A stretch of 7,290 nucleotides of DNA from Dehalococcoidia bacterium (GTDB taxonomy: Bacteria; Chloroflexota; Dehalococcoidia; GIF9; AB-539-J10), in contig JAGYOV010000047.1 in assembly GCA_018399375.1 (NCBI GenBank), positions 1 through 7,290 on the forward strand, read 5' to 3'. Shown here one piece after another: positions 1 through 5,073 of this stretch. Each line of letters begins with the position of its first letter. Within the stretch, counting starts at the first letter, position 1. A model generated the notes under the pieces. It did not search any database and had not been told where the DNA came from. It worked only from the letters and a program-made list of their open reading frames with translations. The position numbers were made by a program, and so were the translations under genes.

Positions 1-416
1 CAATCATCTCTCAAGCAGGAATAGCTCTATATACTGCAGGAGCCATAAAGGATATACCTGGCGTAAGAAAGTACGTTTGTGTGGATGGAGGCATGAATGA
101 TAATGTGCGTCCTCCTCTATATGGAGCAAAATACGAAGCTCTAATAGCCAACAGGGCTGCAGCGGAAGAAGATGAATTGGTAACCATTGCAGGGAAGTTA
201 TGTGAATCTGGAGATGTACTGGTTAGAGATGTTAATCTCCCATCCGTAGCTTCTGGCGATATAATAAGCATACCCATGTGTGGAGCTTATTCCCTCCCGA
301 TGGCAAGCAACTATAATGCTATACCGAGGCCCGCCGTAGTAATGGTAAGAGAAGGCAAAGCGCACCTCATCAGACGGCGAGAGAGCTATCAGGATCTGGT
401 TGCTTTAGATACCTAG
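1..416 (+). CDS. lysA: Diaminopimelate decarboxylase, C-terminal 137 residues (5' end outside window)
   Basis: The reading frame is open from base 3 to the TAG at 414-416, so only the C-terminal third is present. LysA is a PLP-dependent cytosolic enzyme that decarboxylates meso-diaminopimelate to L-lysine, the last step of lysine synthesis. Visible signatures are DGGMNDNVRPPLYGAKY (from about base 84), the CESGD motif (Cys codon 201-203), which supplies an active-site cysteine from the partner subunit, and GAYSLPMASNYNAIPRP, whose Tyr (codon 288-290) contacts PLP in this fold family. The combination separates it from arginine and ornithine decarboxylases. The stop codon directly abuts the holB start, which suggests one transcript with coupled translation. 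The first ATG in the visible frame (111) is internal to the protein; GTG at 81 is likewise not a real start. Confidence 0.95.
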   Translation, partial: IISQAGIALYTAGAIKDIPGVRKYVCVDGGMNDNVRPPLYGAKYEALIANRAAAEEDELVTIAGKLCESGDVLVRDVNLPSVASGDIISIPMCGAYSLPMASNYNAIPRPAVVMVREGKAHLIRRRESYQDLVALDT

Positions 417-1457
417 ATGTGGCAAGTTATTGGGCAGGACAGAATCCTAACTCCGTTGAAACGTAGTTTCGAAGAAGGATATATAAGCCACGCCTATCTT
501 CTAACGGGCCCAACTCACGTAGGCAAGAAAACTCTTGCTCTAAATATAGCCCAGGCTTTGAATTGTAGCGCTCCTGAAGCGCCCTGCGGCCATTGCCATT
601 CCTGCCTGACAATCGCTGCGGGTAAGCACGCCGACGTCATTTTTCTCGACCTGACCACCAGGTTAGATTTAAGTGCCAGCCCAAAGCAAAATGCACGAGT
701 AGAGATCGGCATCGACGACATGAAAGAGCTTCACCATAAAGCCAACTTACCTCCATATGAAGGCAAATACAAGATTTTCATTGTGGACAATGCTGAATTC
801 CTCTCCACCGAAGCAGCCAATTCCATACTTAAAATACTGGAAGAACCTCCACGCTACGTCGTCTGGATTCTACTGGCCAATGAAGAGGAGCGAGTCCTGC
901 CTACCATAGTTTCTCGATGTCAGAGGCTAGAACTAAAGCCCATGCCACCCGGACAAATACAACGGGTGCTTACCACAGATTACAGGGTAGACACCGGCGA
1001 AGCAGCTCTCCTGGATAGATTAAGCCATGGGTGTTTTGGATGGGCCTTATCCGCTCTATCGGATAAGGCTCTGCTTGAACATCGTTCTACCAGAATATCA
1101 CAACTTTCCCCTCTCTTAACCGTTGACTTGAACCAGCGCTTCGCTTTTGCCCAGGAAGTTGCCTTGCTGTTCAGCCACAACCACAGGTCCACTGCTGGAA
1201 CCGAGACAATTACGACATGGCTTGATTGGTGGCGAGACCTGTTGCTTACTAAAAGCAATTGCAAAAATTACATTACTAATATAGACTACGAAGAGAGCAT
1301 AGAAAAGCAAGCCGCGGCGTTAAGCCTGGCCGAAATCAAGGATTTTTTGACTAATTTGCTCTCCGTAGAGAAGGAAATTCATAAGAATGTTAACCCTCGC
1401 CTCGCTCTAGAATGGTTAATGCTAAATTTACCCAGAAAAGAGATTGCTTATGACTAA
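417..1457 (+). CDS. holB: DNA polymerase III delta' subunit (clamp loader)
   Basis: This 346-residue AAA+ protein is the delta' subunit of the clamp-loader complex, which opens and loads the beta sliding clamp at the replication fork. The N-terminal region shows IGQ (5-7), a Walker A-like GPTHVGKKT (31-39), a four-cysteine zinc module (C50, C57, C60, C63), a Walker B-like IFIVDNAE (120-127), LKILEEPP (138-145) and the SRC motif (166-168) that carries the arginine finger. The length fits HolB and is much too short for DnaX (tau/gamma), which shares several of these motifs. A PSP1/RicT gene follows directly, as in the Bacillus holB-yaaT pair, which supports the call. The ATG follows the lysA stop with no spacer and no clear Shine-Dalgarno, so reinitiation after lysA is likely. 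The Walker A is intact, unlike the degenerate one of E. coli delta'. A perfect 10-bp inverted repeat lies inside the gene at 1044-1069. Confidence 0.94.
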   Translation: MWQVIGQDRILTPLKRSFEEGYISHAYLLTGPTHVGKKTLALNIAQALNCSAPEAPCGHCHSCLTIAAGKHADVIFLDLTTRLDLSASPKQNARVEIGIDDMKELHHKANLPPYEGKYKIFIVDNAEFLSTEAANSILKILEEPPRYVVWILLANEEERVLPTIVSRCQRLELKPMPPGQIQRVLTTDYRVDTGEAALLDRLSHGCFGWALSALSDKALLEHRSTRISQLSPLLTVDLNQRFAFAQEVALLFSHNHRSTAGTETITTWLDWWRDLLLTKSNCKNYITNIDYEESIEKQAAALSLAEIKDFLTNLLSVEKEIHKNVNPRLALEWLMLNLPRKEIAYD

Positions 1458-2181
1458 GATAATTCAGGTTAGCTTGCTCCCTAAAGGGACTCTATTTTAT
1501 TGTGAGGCCCGTGATATCTCTGTGGGAGAAGATGATTACGTCGTTCTACTAGATTCTGCTGAGGAAGCCAAGATAGCCAAGGTTAAGTCAATTGAGGTCC
1601 AGTCTCCAGCAGATACTTTAGATGGTCCGATTATGAAAGTATTGCGGAGGGCTGAGCCTGAAGATTTAGCCGAGGATAAGCAGCGAAGAGAGGCGAAAAT
1701 GTTGGCTAAGTGCAGAGAGGTATCAATAAGCCTCAATCTCAAAATGAAACCCCTAGCAGCTCGTTACGATATGGGAAAATGCCAATTCACCATATTCTTC
1801 CGAGCTGAAGACAGAGTTGATTTTCGAGAACTGGTGCGCAGGTTGCGACATTTCTCAAAAGCCAGAGTAGAGTTGAGACAGATAGGTCCTAGAGATGAAG
1901 CCAAGCTACTGGGAGGCATCGGCAAGTGTGGTTATCCTCTATGTTGCCAGCAACATCTGACCAACTTTGCTTCAGTGTCCATTAAGATGGCCAAAGAACA
2001 AAGGGTAGCGCTAAATCCTTCCAAAATATCAGGCCTGTGTGGAAGGCTGCTTTGCTGTCTATCATATGAAAGTATTAATTACCCTCCCGCCCAAAAAGGG
2101 AAACCAAACCCCGGGGAGAAAACTCCTCTGCCCGAAAATGAAGCCACCCCTGAAAGCATCTCAGGAGGAAGCAGCATCTGA
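1450..2181 (+). CDS. ricT: PSP1-domain protein, RicT/YaaT family
   Basis: This 243-residue soluble protein carries the conserved PSP1 C-terminal core. DRVDFRELVRRL, ELRQIGPRDEAKLLGGIG, a first cysteine cluster CGYPLCC (C160, C165, C166), VSIKMAKEQ, LNPSKISG and a second cluster CGRLLCC (C197, C202, C203) are all recognisable. In Bacillus, RicT joins RicA and RicF in an Fe-S-containing complex that affects RNase Y-dependent mRNA processing; whether that role holds here is inference. The first cluster reads CGYPLCC where Bacillus has CGRMLCC. The roughly 60 residues that follow the second cluster in Bacillus are replaced by a Pro/Glu/Ser-rich, probably disordered tail. I prefer ATG 1450, overlapping holB by 8 bases; an in-frame TTG at 1444 would add two residues. 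The 3' end overlaps the convergent HNH gene by 21 bp. The family call is firm; the symbol is by homology only. Confidence 0.88.
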   Translation: MTKIIQVSLLPKGTLFYCEARDISVGEDDYVVLLDSAEEAKIAKVKSIEVQSPADTLDGPIMKVLRRAEPEDLAEDKQRREAKMLAKCREVSISLNLKMKPLAARYDMGKCQFTIFFRAEDRVDFRELVRRLRHFSKARVELRQIGPRDEAKLLGGIGKCGYPLCCQQHLTNFASVSIKMAKEQRVALNPSKISGLCGRLLCCLSYESINYPPAQKGKPNPGEKTPLPENEATPESISGGSSI

Positions 2182-2712
2182 ACTTTCTTCCATATTGTAG
2201 AAGTCTGTTTGACCTGGCAAGTACTTGCGCCATTCGCCGTGGGCGTTCAACAGGGAGAAAGGAACATAGAAACCATTGTTCCAGGGAATACGAGGCTTGC
2301 GCAACAATTTCATTCCCGCTTCCTCTGGTGTATGTCCTCCCTTGCGTCGATTGCATGAAGAGCAGGCGCTGACCACATTCTCCCAGGTATGTTCTCCTCC
2401 GTTCTTTCGCGGGATGACATGATCCAGTGTAAGTTCTTTTGTCTTCTTCCCGCAATACTGGCATATATATTGATCGCGGCTGAAAATCTCTCCTTTATTC
2501 AATTTCCTCTGGCACCTGGGGCGGTGGACCATTTTATCGAGTCTTATTACCGATGGGATTTCGTAAACGCGAGAAATGGAATGTATCTCACCCCTGCTAT
2601 TTTCCACGATCTCGGCTTTCCCACCTAGAACCAGCACTACCGCTCGTCGGGTCAGACAAACATTGACCGGTTCATAACCTCGATTGAGTACCAGCACAGG
2701 GGTATTTATCAT
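2161..2712 (-). CDS. HNH endonuclease-family protein (McrA-like, stand-alone)
   Basis: This 183-residue protein begins with the conserved N-terminal block PVLVLNRGYEPVNVCLTRRA followed by VLVLGGKAEIVE, seen in a widespread chromosomal HNH family of unknown physiological role. The HNH core follows. CQYCG (C84, C87) and CSSCN (C117, C120) form the structural zinc knuckles, LDHVIPRKNGG gives the catalytic His98, and N112 in the TWENVV segment completes the ββα-metal motif. All key residues are present, so nuclease activity is plausible. No restriction methylase, intron or phage gene adjoins it, so a housekeeping or repair role is more likely than a mobile one; this is inference. ATG at 2712 lacks a clear Shine-Dalgarno. 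A good sigma-70-type promoter sits just upstream at 2745-2773. The last codons overlap the PSP1 gene on the opposite strand. Confidence 0.9.
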   Translation of the reverse strand: MINTPVLVLNRGYEPVNVCLTRRAVVLVLGGKAEIVENSRGEIHSISRVYEIPSVIRLDKMVHRPRCQRKLNKGEIFSRDQYICQYCGKKTKELTLDHVIPRKNGGEHTWENVVSACSSCNRRKGGHTPEEAGMKLLRKPRIPWNNGFYVPFSLLNAHGEWRKYLPGQTDFYNMEESSDAASS

Positions 2713-2744
2713 AGCTAAATAATACCATGAAACAATTTCTATTC

Positions 2745-2773
2745 ATTTTAGCAATCGCTTTTCCTAATTTCAA
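2745..2773 (-). promoter_or_regulatory. Sigma-70-type promoter of the HNH gene
   Basis: Read on the minus strand, TTGAAA (2773-2768) and TAAAAT (2750-2745) are separated by exactly 17 bp. Each box differs from consensus at one position. Transcription would begin near 2738, about 26 nt ahead of the HNH start codon. Confidence 0.65.
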
Positions 2774-2845
2774 CGAGCAATTAAGCATAGAATATTCTCT
2801 CCCTTCCCCTCTCATCAATTGTAAAGATAATCGCAGTAAGACCTA

Positions 2846-2877
2846 TTGATTTTCAAACTCCCTCCTGATAGTATAAA
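2846..2877 (+). promoter_or_regulatory. Possible promoter of the small membrane-protein pair
   Basis: TATAAA at 2872-2877 is a fair -10 box, with TTTTCA at 2850-2855 (16-bp spacer) as a weak -35. An alternative pairing is TTGATT at 2846-2851 with TAGTAT at 2869-2874 (17-bp spacer). Only one of these, or neither, may be used. The position about 40 bp before the first small ORF, whose neighbour upstream is on the other strand, makes a promoter here necessary. The rest of 2713-2918 holds the divergent HNH promoter and nothing else I can recognise. Confidence 0.35.
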
Positions 2878-2918
2878 TCTGTAATGTCAAGAGCAGACCA
2901 CAGAGAAGGAGGAGGCAT

Positions 2919-3059
2919 ATGCATATAAGCAGCATCTGGCTGGGAGTGGTAGCTCTTATTTTTGGCATACTGATATTAGTTTTCCCCACTTTGTTGAACT
3001 GGTTGATAGGGATTTGCTTCATAGTGGTTGGAGTGCTTGCCATCCTGAGAAAGTTATAA
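2919..3059 (+). CDS. Small two-helix membrane protein, DUF3096-like (copy 1)
   Basis: This 46-residue ORF is almost entirely hydrophobic, starting MHISSIWLGVVALIFGILI. Two predicted membrane helices (about 6-22 and 28-43) are separated by a short FPTLLNW turn containing a conserved-looking Phe-Pro. The protein ends in a basic RKL, so both ends are probably on the same side of the membrane. The start is set by a very strong Shine-Dalgarno (2906-2915, AAGGAGGAGG) ending three bases before the ATG. Length and the ALIFGI...FP..LN..(I/V)GI pattern fit the DUF3096 family of short membrane proteins of unknown function; this is recalled, not searched. A paralogue of identical length lies 28 bp downstream, identical at 19 of 46 aligned positions by eye. 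No function can be assigned. Confidence 0.8.
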   Translation: MHISSIWLGVVALIFGILILVFPTLLNWLIGICFIVVGVLAILRKL

Positions 3060-3087
3060 TGATATTCTGCATAAAGGAGGTGGAACT

Positions 3088-3228
3088 ATGATGGTAGCAG
3101 GAGTGGCCCTGGGTATTATAGCCCTCATTTTTGGAATCGTGGTTATGATTTTCCCCAAGATACTTAATTATCTGGTTGGCATATTTTTAATTATATTCGG
3201 TGTGATCACTATAATTACAGCTACATAG
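3088..3228 (+). CDS. Small two-helix membrane protein, DUF3096-like (copy 2)
   Basis: This is the second 46-residue hydrophobic ORF, starting MMVAGVALGIIALIFGIVV. It has two predicted helices (about 3-22 and 28-45) around an FPKILNY turn. It aligns without gaps to the preceding gene; L8, G9, A12-I17, F22, P23, L26, N27, L29, G31, I32, I35, G38, V39 and I42 are shared, so the pair arose by tandem duplication. Unlike copy 1, it lacks a charged C-terminus. A strong Shine-Dalgarno (AGGAGG at 3075-3080) lies seven bases before ATG 3088; an ATG directly after (3091) is a less well placed alternative. The 28-bp gap holds no terminator, so co-transcription is likely. Function is unknown; a structural or membrane-stress role would be speculation. 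Confidence 0.8.
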   Translation: MMVAGVALGIIALIFGIVVMIFPKILNYLVGIFLIIFGVITIITAT

Positions 3229-3262
3229 GTTAAATGCGAATTAAAGAAGGGCCTGATATCGT

Positions 3263-3282
3263 GCTCCCCATCTCAGGGGAGC
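3263..3282. terminator. Stem-loop between convergent genes, possible bidirectional terminator
   Basis: A perfect 7-bp G+C-rich stem (GCTCCCC / GGGGAGC) encloses a 6-nt loop. It can be extended by CCTG (3252-3255) pairing with CAGG (3283-3286) across a 7-nt bulge. It lies 35 bp past the second small membrane gene, and the dCMP deaminase stop codon sits in its loop. Neither strand has a clear U-run after the stem, so intrinsic termination is uncertain; it could instead mark or protect 3' ends. Confidence 0.45.
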
Positions 3283-3755
3283 CAGGTTATTATGGAGGGG
3301 GGCTTTTCATGTACCTCAAACTTTATCCCCGCCTCCTGAAAGAGGTCCTTGAAAGCATCGTCAGCATAACTGCCAAAGGTAACGAAGCGCTTTATGCCAG
3401 CGTTTACCAGCATCTTCGCACATAGTATGCAGGGAGAGTGGGTTACATATATCGTGGCGCCGGCGATGCTGACACCATGTATTGCCGCCTGAATAATAGC
3501 ATTCTGCTCTGCATGTATCGCTCTGCATATCTCATGCCGAGTACCGGACGCTATATGCAACTGGTCCCTGAGACAGCCAAGCTCAAGGCAGTCTTTAAGG
3601 CCGGCAGCAGCGCCATTATAGCCGGTTGATAGAATATGCTTGTCCTTTACTATAACAGCGCCTACGTGATGCCTCAGACATGTTGAGCGTTCCGCCACTA
3701 CGGAAGCTATTTTGAGAAAATACTCATCTAGATCTGGCCTGGTTGTCTTTTCCAT
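3273..3755 (-). CDS. dCMP deaminase (ComEB-like cytidine/deoxycytidylate deaminase)
   Basis: This 160-residue cytosolic enzyme probably converts dCMP to dUMP, feeding thymidylate synthesis. The zinc-dependent deaminase signature is complete: HAEQNAI (H81 ligand, E83 proton shuttle) and SPCILC (C109 and C112 ligands). The family's N-terminal GAVIVKD and STGYNG segments and the insert with C56, C61, H74 and C77 before HAE are also present. The insert and HAEQNAI separate dCMP deaminases from tRNA adenosine and free-cytidine deaminases. The ATG lies inside the upstream kinase-like gene, overlapping it by 28 bp, with GGTGA five to six bases before it, so the two are almost certainly co-transcribed and translationally coupled. 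Specificity for dCMP over CMP is inferred from family resemblance. The length is normal and no key residue is missing. Confidence 0.92.
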   Translation of the reverse strand: MEKTTRPDLDEYFLKIASVVAERSTCLRHHVGAVIVKDKHILSTGYNGAAAGLKDCLELGCLRDQLHIASGTRHEICRAIHAEQNAIIQAAIHGVSIAGATIYVTHSPCILCAKMLVNAGIKRFVTFGSYADDAFKDLFQEAGIKFEVHEKPPSIITWLP

Positions 3756-4294
3756 CTTATCACCGATATAACCTTTTCTGTTTTTTCCCTCAGTTCCTTC
3801 GGGGAGGCTTCGTTCAATATTGTAACATCAGCCATGGCAATGGGCCCGCCCTTATTGAGATTCTCTATCTCTGCTCTATCTCTGCTAAGTGACACTTCAG
3901 GTGTTAAAGGCCTATTTGTCCTGCTCTTCAGCCTCGCATACCTGGTGAAAGGAGATGCCCAGACAGCTACCACGATGAACTCTTCCCCGTACAAATCTCT
4001 TAACAGTAAATACTCCTCCCAGGAATACAGTCCATCTACTACCACGTCGGATACTTCCAGTGCAGCATTTATTCTGGGCAGGTTCAGCTTAGCGTAGGCT
4101 GCCATGCCATGCTCTTTCCTCAACCATTCCCTGATGCGTCGCTCATTTTCTTCGTTGGGTTCAATTCCCTGTTTTCTTATTTCCTGCAAAGTGACATCTC
4201 CAAAGTACACCTTAGCGAAGCCTTTTCTTTCAAATATTCCGGACACCATCGACTTGCCAGCGCCCGCCATGCCAACAATTGCCACTACTTTCAC
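3728..4294 (-). CDS. P-loop NMP-kinase-like protein, UPF0200 / dephospho-CoA-kinase-like
   Basis: This 188-residue protein starts with GTG (4294-4292), preceded by an AAGGA Shine-Dalgarno (4305-4301). A Walker A P-loop GMAGAGKS (8-15) opens the chain. FGDV (about 31-34), VVVDGLYSWEEY, VAVWASPFTRYARLKSR, a DRAE segment and a C-terminal ADVTILNEAS follow in the order seen in UPF0200, a family best known from archaea and often labelled dephospho-CoA-kinase-like. These elements match a nucleotide-kinase fold with lid arginines (R118, R122 region). The substrate is unknown. Overlap with a dCMP deaminase gene suggests a nucleotide substrate, but this is inference from context only. I would not call it coaE: the ending and the mid-region differ from CoaE. 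A strong promoter and a leader stem-loop lie upstream. Confidence 0.82.
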   Translation of the reverse strand: MKVVAIVGMAGAGKSMVSGIFERKGFAKVYFGDVTLQEIRKQGIEPNEENERRIREWLRKEHGMAAYAKLNLPRINAALEVSDVVVDGLYSWEEYLLLRDLYGEEFIVVAVWASPFTRYARLKSRTNRPLTPEVSLSRDRAEIENLNKGGPIAMADVTILNEASPKELREKTEKVISVIRWKRQPGQI

Positions 4295-4312
4295 CGTTTA
4301 TCCTTGTTCAAT

Positions 4313-4342
4313 GAGCAAGCTAAGAAATTGCTCTTCTTGCTC
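4313..4342 (-). promoter_or_regulatory. Stem-loop in the 5' leader of the kinase-deaminase operon
   Basis: GAGCAAG (4313-4319) pairs perfectly with CTTGCTC (4336-4342). After a 2-nt bulge, AAGA (4322-4325) pairs with TCTT (4332-4335), leaving a 6-nt loop. It would occupy the first part of the mRNA, whose start is predicted near 4349, and leave the Shine-Dalgarno at 4305-4301 free. No U-run follows, so it is not an intrinsic terminator; stabilisation or regulation is inferred. Confidence 0.5.
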
Positions 4343-4355
4343 ACCCCCAATCGCT

Positions 4356-4384
4356 ATTATATTGAGAAATGATAGACATGACAA
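4356..4384 (-). promoter_or_regulatory. Near-consensus promoter of the kinase-deaminase operon
   Basis: On the minus strand TTGTCA (4384-4379) and a perfect TATAAT (4361-4356) are 17 bp apart, 11 of 12 consensus bases. The predicted start near 4349 gives a leader of about 55 nt before the GTG start codon of the kinase-like gene. It is the strongest promoter match in the window. Confidence 0.8.
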
Positions 4385-4477
4385 TAACGGTTTTGCGGCG
4401 GAACAGGATATTAACTAAGATGAGATAAGCTATTTATCGATTTATTGTAACCGAGCAGCGGCTTGCTAAGATAGTTG

Positions 4478-4486
4478 TGTTAAAAT
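4478..4486 (+). promoter_or_regulatory. Extended -10 promoter for tRNA-Leu
   Basis: TGTTAAAAT reads as an extended -10 element (TG, one base, then TAAAAT with five of six consensus bases). It predicts a transcript start near 4493, about 23 nt before the mature tRNA. No convincing -35 box lies at the right distance; TTGCTA at 4463-4468 is only 12 bp away. The remainder of 4385-4515 shows no other feature I can name. Confidence 0.4.
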
Positions 4487-4515
4487 AGATAACCGTATTT
4501 GGACACATGGAACGC

Positions 4516-4600
4516 GGGGGAGTGCTGGAACTGGCAGACAGGCATGACTTAGGATCATGTGCTGAAAGGCGTGGGGGTTCAAGTCCCCCCTCCCCCACCA
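4516..4600 (+). tRNA. tRNA-Leu (anticodon UAG), CCA encoded
   Basis: The cloverleaf folds completely. The acceptor stem GGGGGAG (4516-4522) pairs with CTCCCCC (4590-4596), followed by discriminator A and encoded CCA (4598-4600). The D stem is CTG/CAG (4525-4527, 4539-4541) with GG in the loop. The anticodon stem CATGA/TCATG (4543-4547, 4555-4559) encloses CTTAGGA, giving anticodon TAG (4550-4552), which reads CUA and, by wobble, other CUN leucine codons. A long variable arm (4560-4572) makes it a type II tRNA, as expected for leucine. The T stem GGGGG/CCCCC holds loop TTCAAGT. It stands alone, divergent from the kinase-deaminase operon. The 3' flank differs in character from the left side, as is common where tRNA genes border acquired DNA, but no integrase is present. 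Confidence 0.97.
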
Positions 4601-4673
4601 TTTATGTAATATTATTACCTAATTTTAGCTACGGTTTACCTATCAGAGTCCGAAGTAGCCCATTTTTAACTCG

Positions 4674-4702
4674 TGATATTGGTGATGTTATTACCAATAT
4701 CA
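4674..4702. repeat. Perfect 10-bp inverted repeat downstream of tRNA-Leu
   Basis: TGATATTGGT (4674-4683) is matched exactly by ACCAATATCA (4693-4702) across 9 bases. Further pairing inside, with one G-U, could reduce the loop to 3 nt. It lies in a 437-bp stretch (4601-5037) without a convincing gene. There is no T-run after it, so it may be a protein-binding palindrome or an RNA end structure rather than a standard terminator. Confidence 0.6.
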
Positions 4703-4801
4703 GCACACTTCACTCTGTTGGGATCTCACAAGGAATATAGGGCACCAAACTGTGATTTCTGTTAGATGGTCAGGCAGAGTCATACGAGGTTAAATAATCA
4801 A

Positions 4802-4826
4802 GCGGGCTGCAAGTCCCCGTCTTTTT
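4802..4826 (+). terminator. Weak terminator-like hairpin with T-tract
   Basis: GCGGG (4802-4806) can pair with CCCGT (4816-4820, including one G-U), followed by CTTTTT. The 5-bp stem and 9-nt loop make it marginal. It could end read-through from tRNA-Leu before the HD-GYP promoter. The flanks 4703-4801 and 4831-4940 show nothing I can identify. Confidence 0.3.
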
Positions 4827-4942
4827 ATATTATCCAAATCCAGGGTAAAACCAAAGTCCATGTATATTAAATTGTGGGGATTTCCTGGCGCTATTAATAG
4901 TACGAAATACATCTACGACTTACATCATTATTATAAAGAATC

Positions 4943-4973
4943 TTGACATGTGAGGGAGGGGAGGAATTACAAT
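4943..4973 (+). promoter_or_regulatory. Promoter of the HD-GYP gene
   Basis: A perfect TTGACA (4943-4948) is followed after 19 bp by TACAAT (4968-4973), one base from consensus. The spacer is 2 bp longer than optimal. The predicted start near 4980 gives a leader of about 58 nt to the ribosome binding site and ATG at 5038. Confidence 0.6.
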
Positions 4974-5037
4974 AAACTGTAGACATAATATCCAAGCAGG
5001 TTTTCTATCAAAGTAGTATTGAGTCAGGAGGAGGCAA

Positions 5038-5070
5038 ATGACAAAAATGATGGCAGTGGCAGGGAGATAG
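5038..5070 (+). other. In-frame 10-codon upstream ORF with strong RBS, closed by amber codon
   Basis: ATG 5038 has an excellent Shine-Dalgarno (AGGAGGAGG, 5026-5034) and encodes MTKMMAVAGR before TAG (5068-5070). The next in-frame ATG, three bases on at 5074, opens the HD-GYP protein. The context AGGAGGAGGCA(A)ATG nearly repeats that of the small membrane gene at 2919. It could be the original start of the HD-GYP gene cut off by a nonsense change, a leader peptide for coupled reinitiation, or a readthrough site. The sequence does not decide among these. Confidence 0.55.
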
Positions 5071-5073
5071 AAA

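Noticed and set aside
417..1457. dnaX (tau/gamma subunit)
   Set aside because: It is too short, and the following PSP1/RicT gene matches the known holB context.
2161..2712. HNH gene as a homing endonuclease or restriction enzyme of a mobile element
   Set aside because: It has the conserved N-terminal block of a chromosomal HNH family, and no intron, methylase or phage genes adjoin it.
2843..3043. 66-codon minus-strand ORF opposite the first small membrane gene
   Set aside because: It is a shadow of the plus-strand gene, which has a strong ribosome binding site and a paralogue next to it.
3834..4418. Three plus-strand ORFs opposite the kinase-like gene
   Set aside because: The minus-strand frame carries a P-loop and a full family pattern; the plus-strand frames have no motifs.
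4507..4740. 77-codon plus-strand ORF across the tRNA
   Set aside because: It reads through the complete tRNA-Leu gene; the remainder has no family resemblance and no ribosome binding site.
4802..4826. CRISPR repeat or riboswitch in the 4601-5037 gap
   Set aside because: No repeated units with spacers and no recognisable riboswitch core are present.
4766..4870. 34-codon ORF MVRQSHTRLNNQ...
   Set aside because: No Shine-Dalgarno, no recognisable motif, and it runs through the terminator-like hairpin; probably chance.
5068..5070. TAG read as pyrrolysine
   Set aside because: No pyl genes or expected Pyl-protein family are seen; a leader peptide or nonsense change is simpler.
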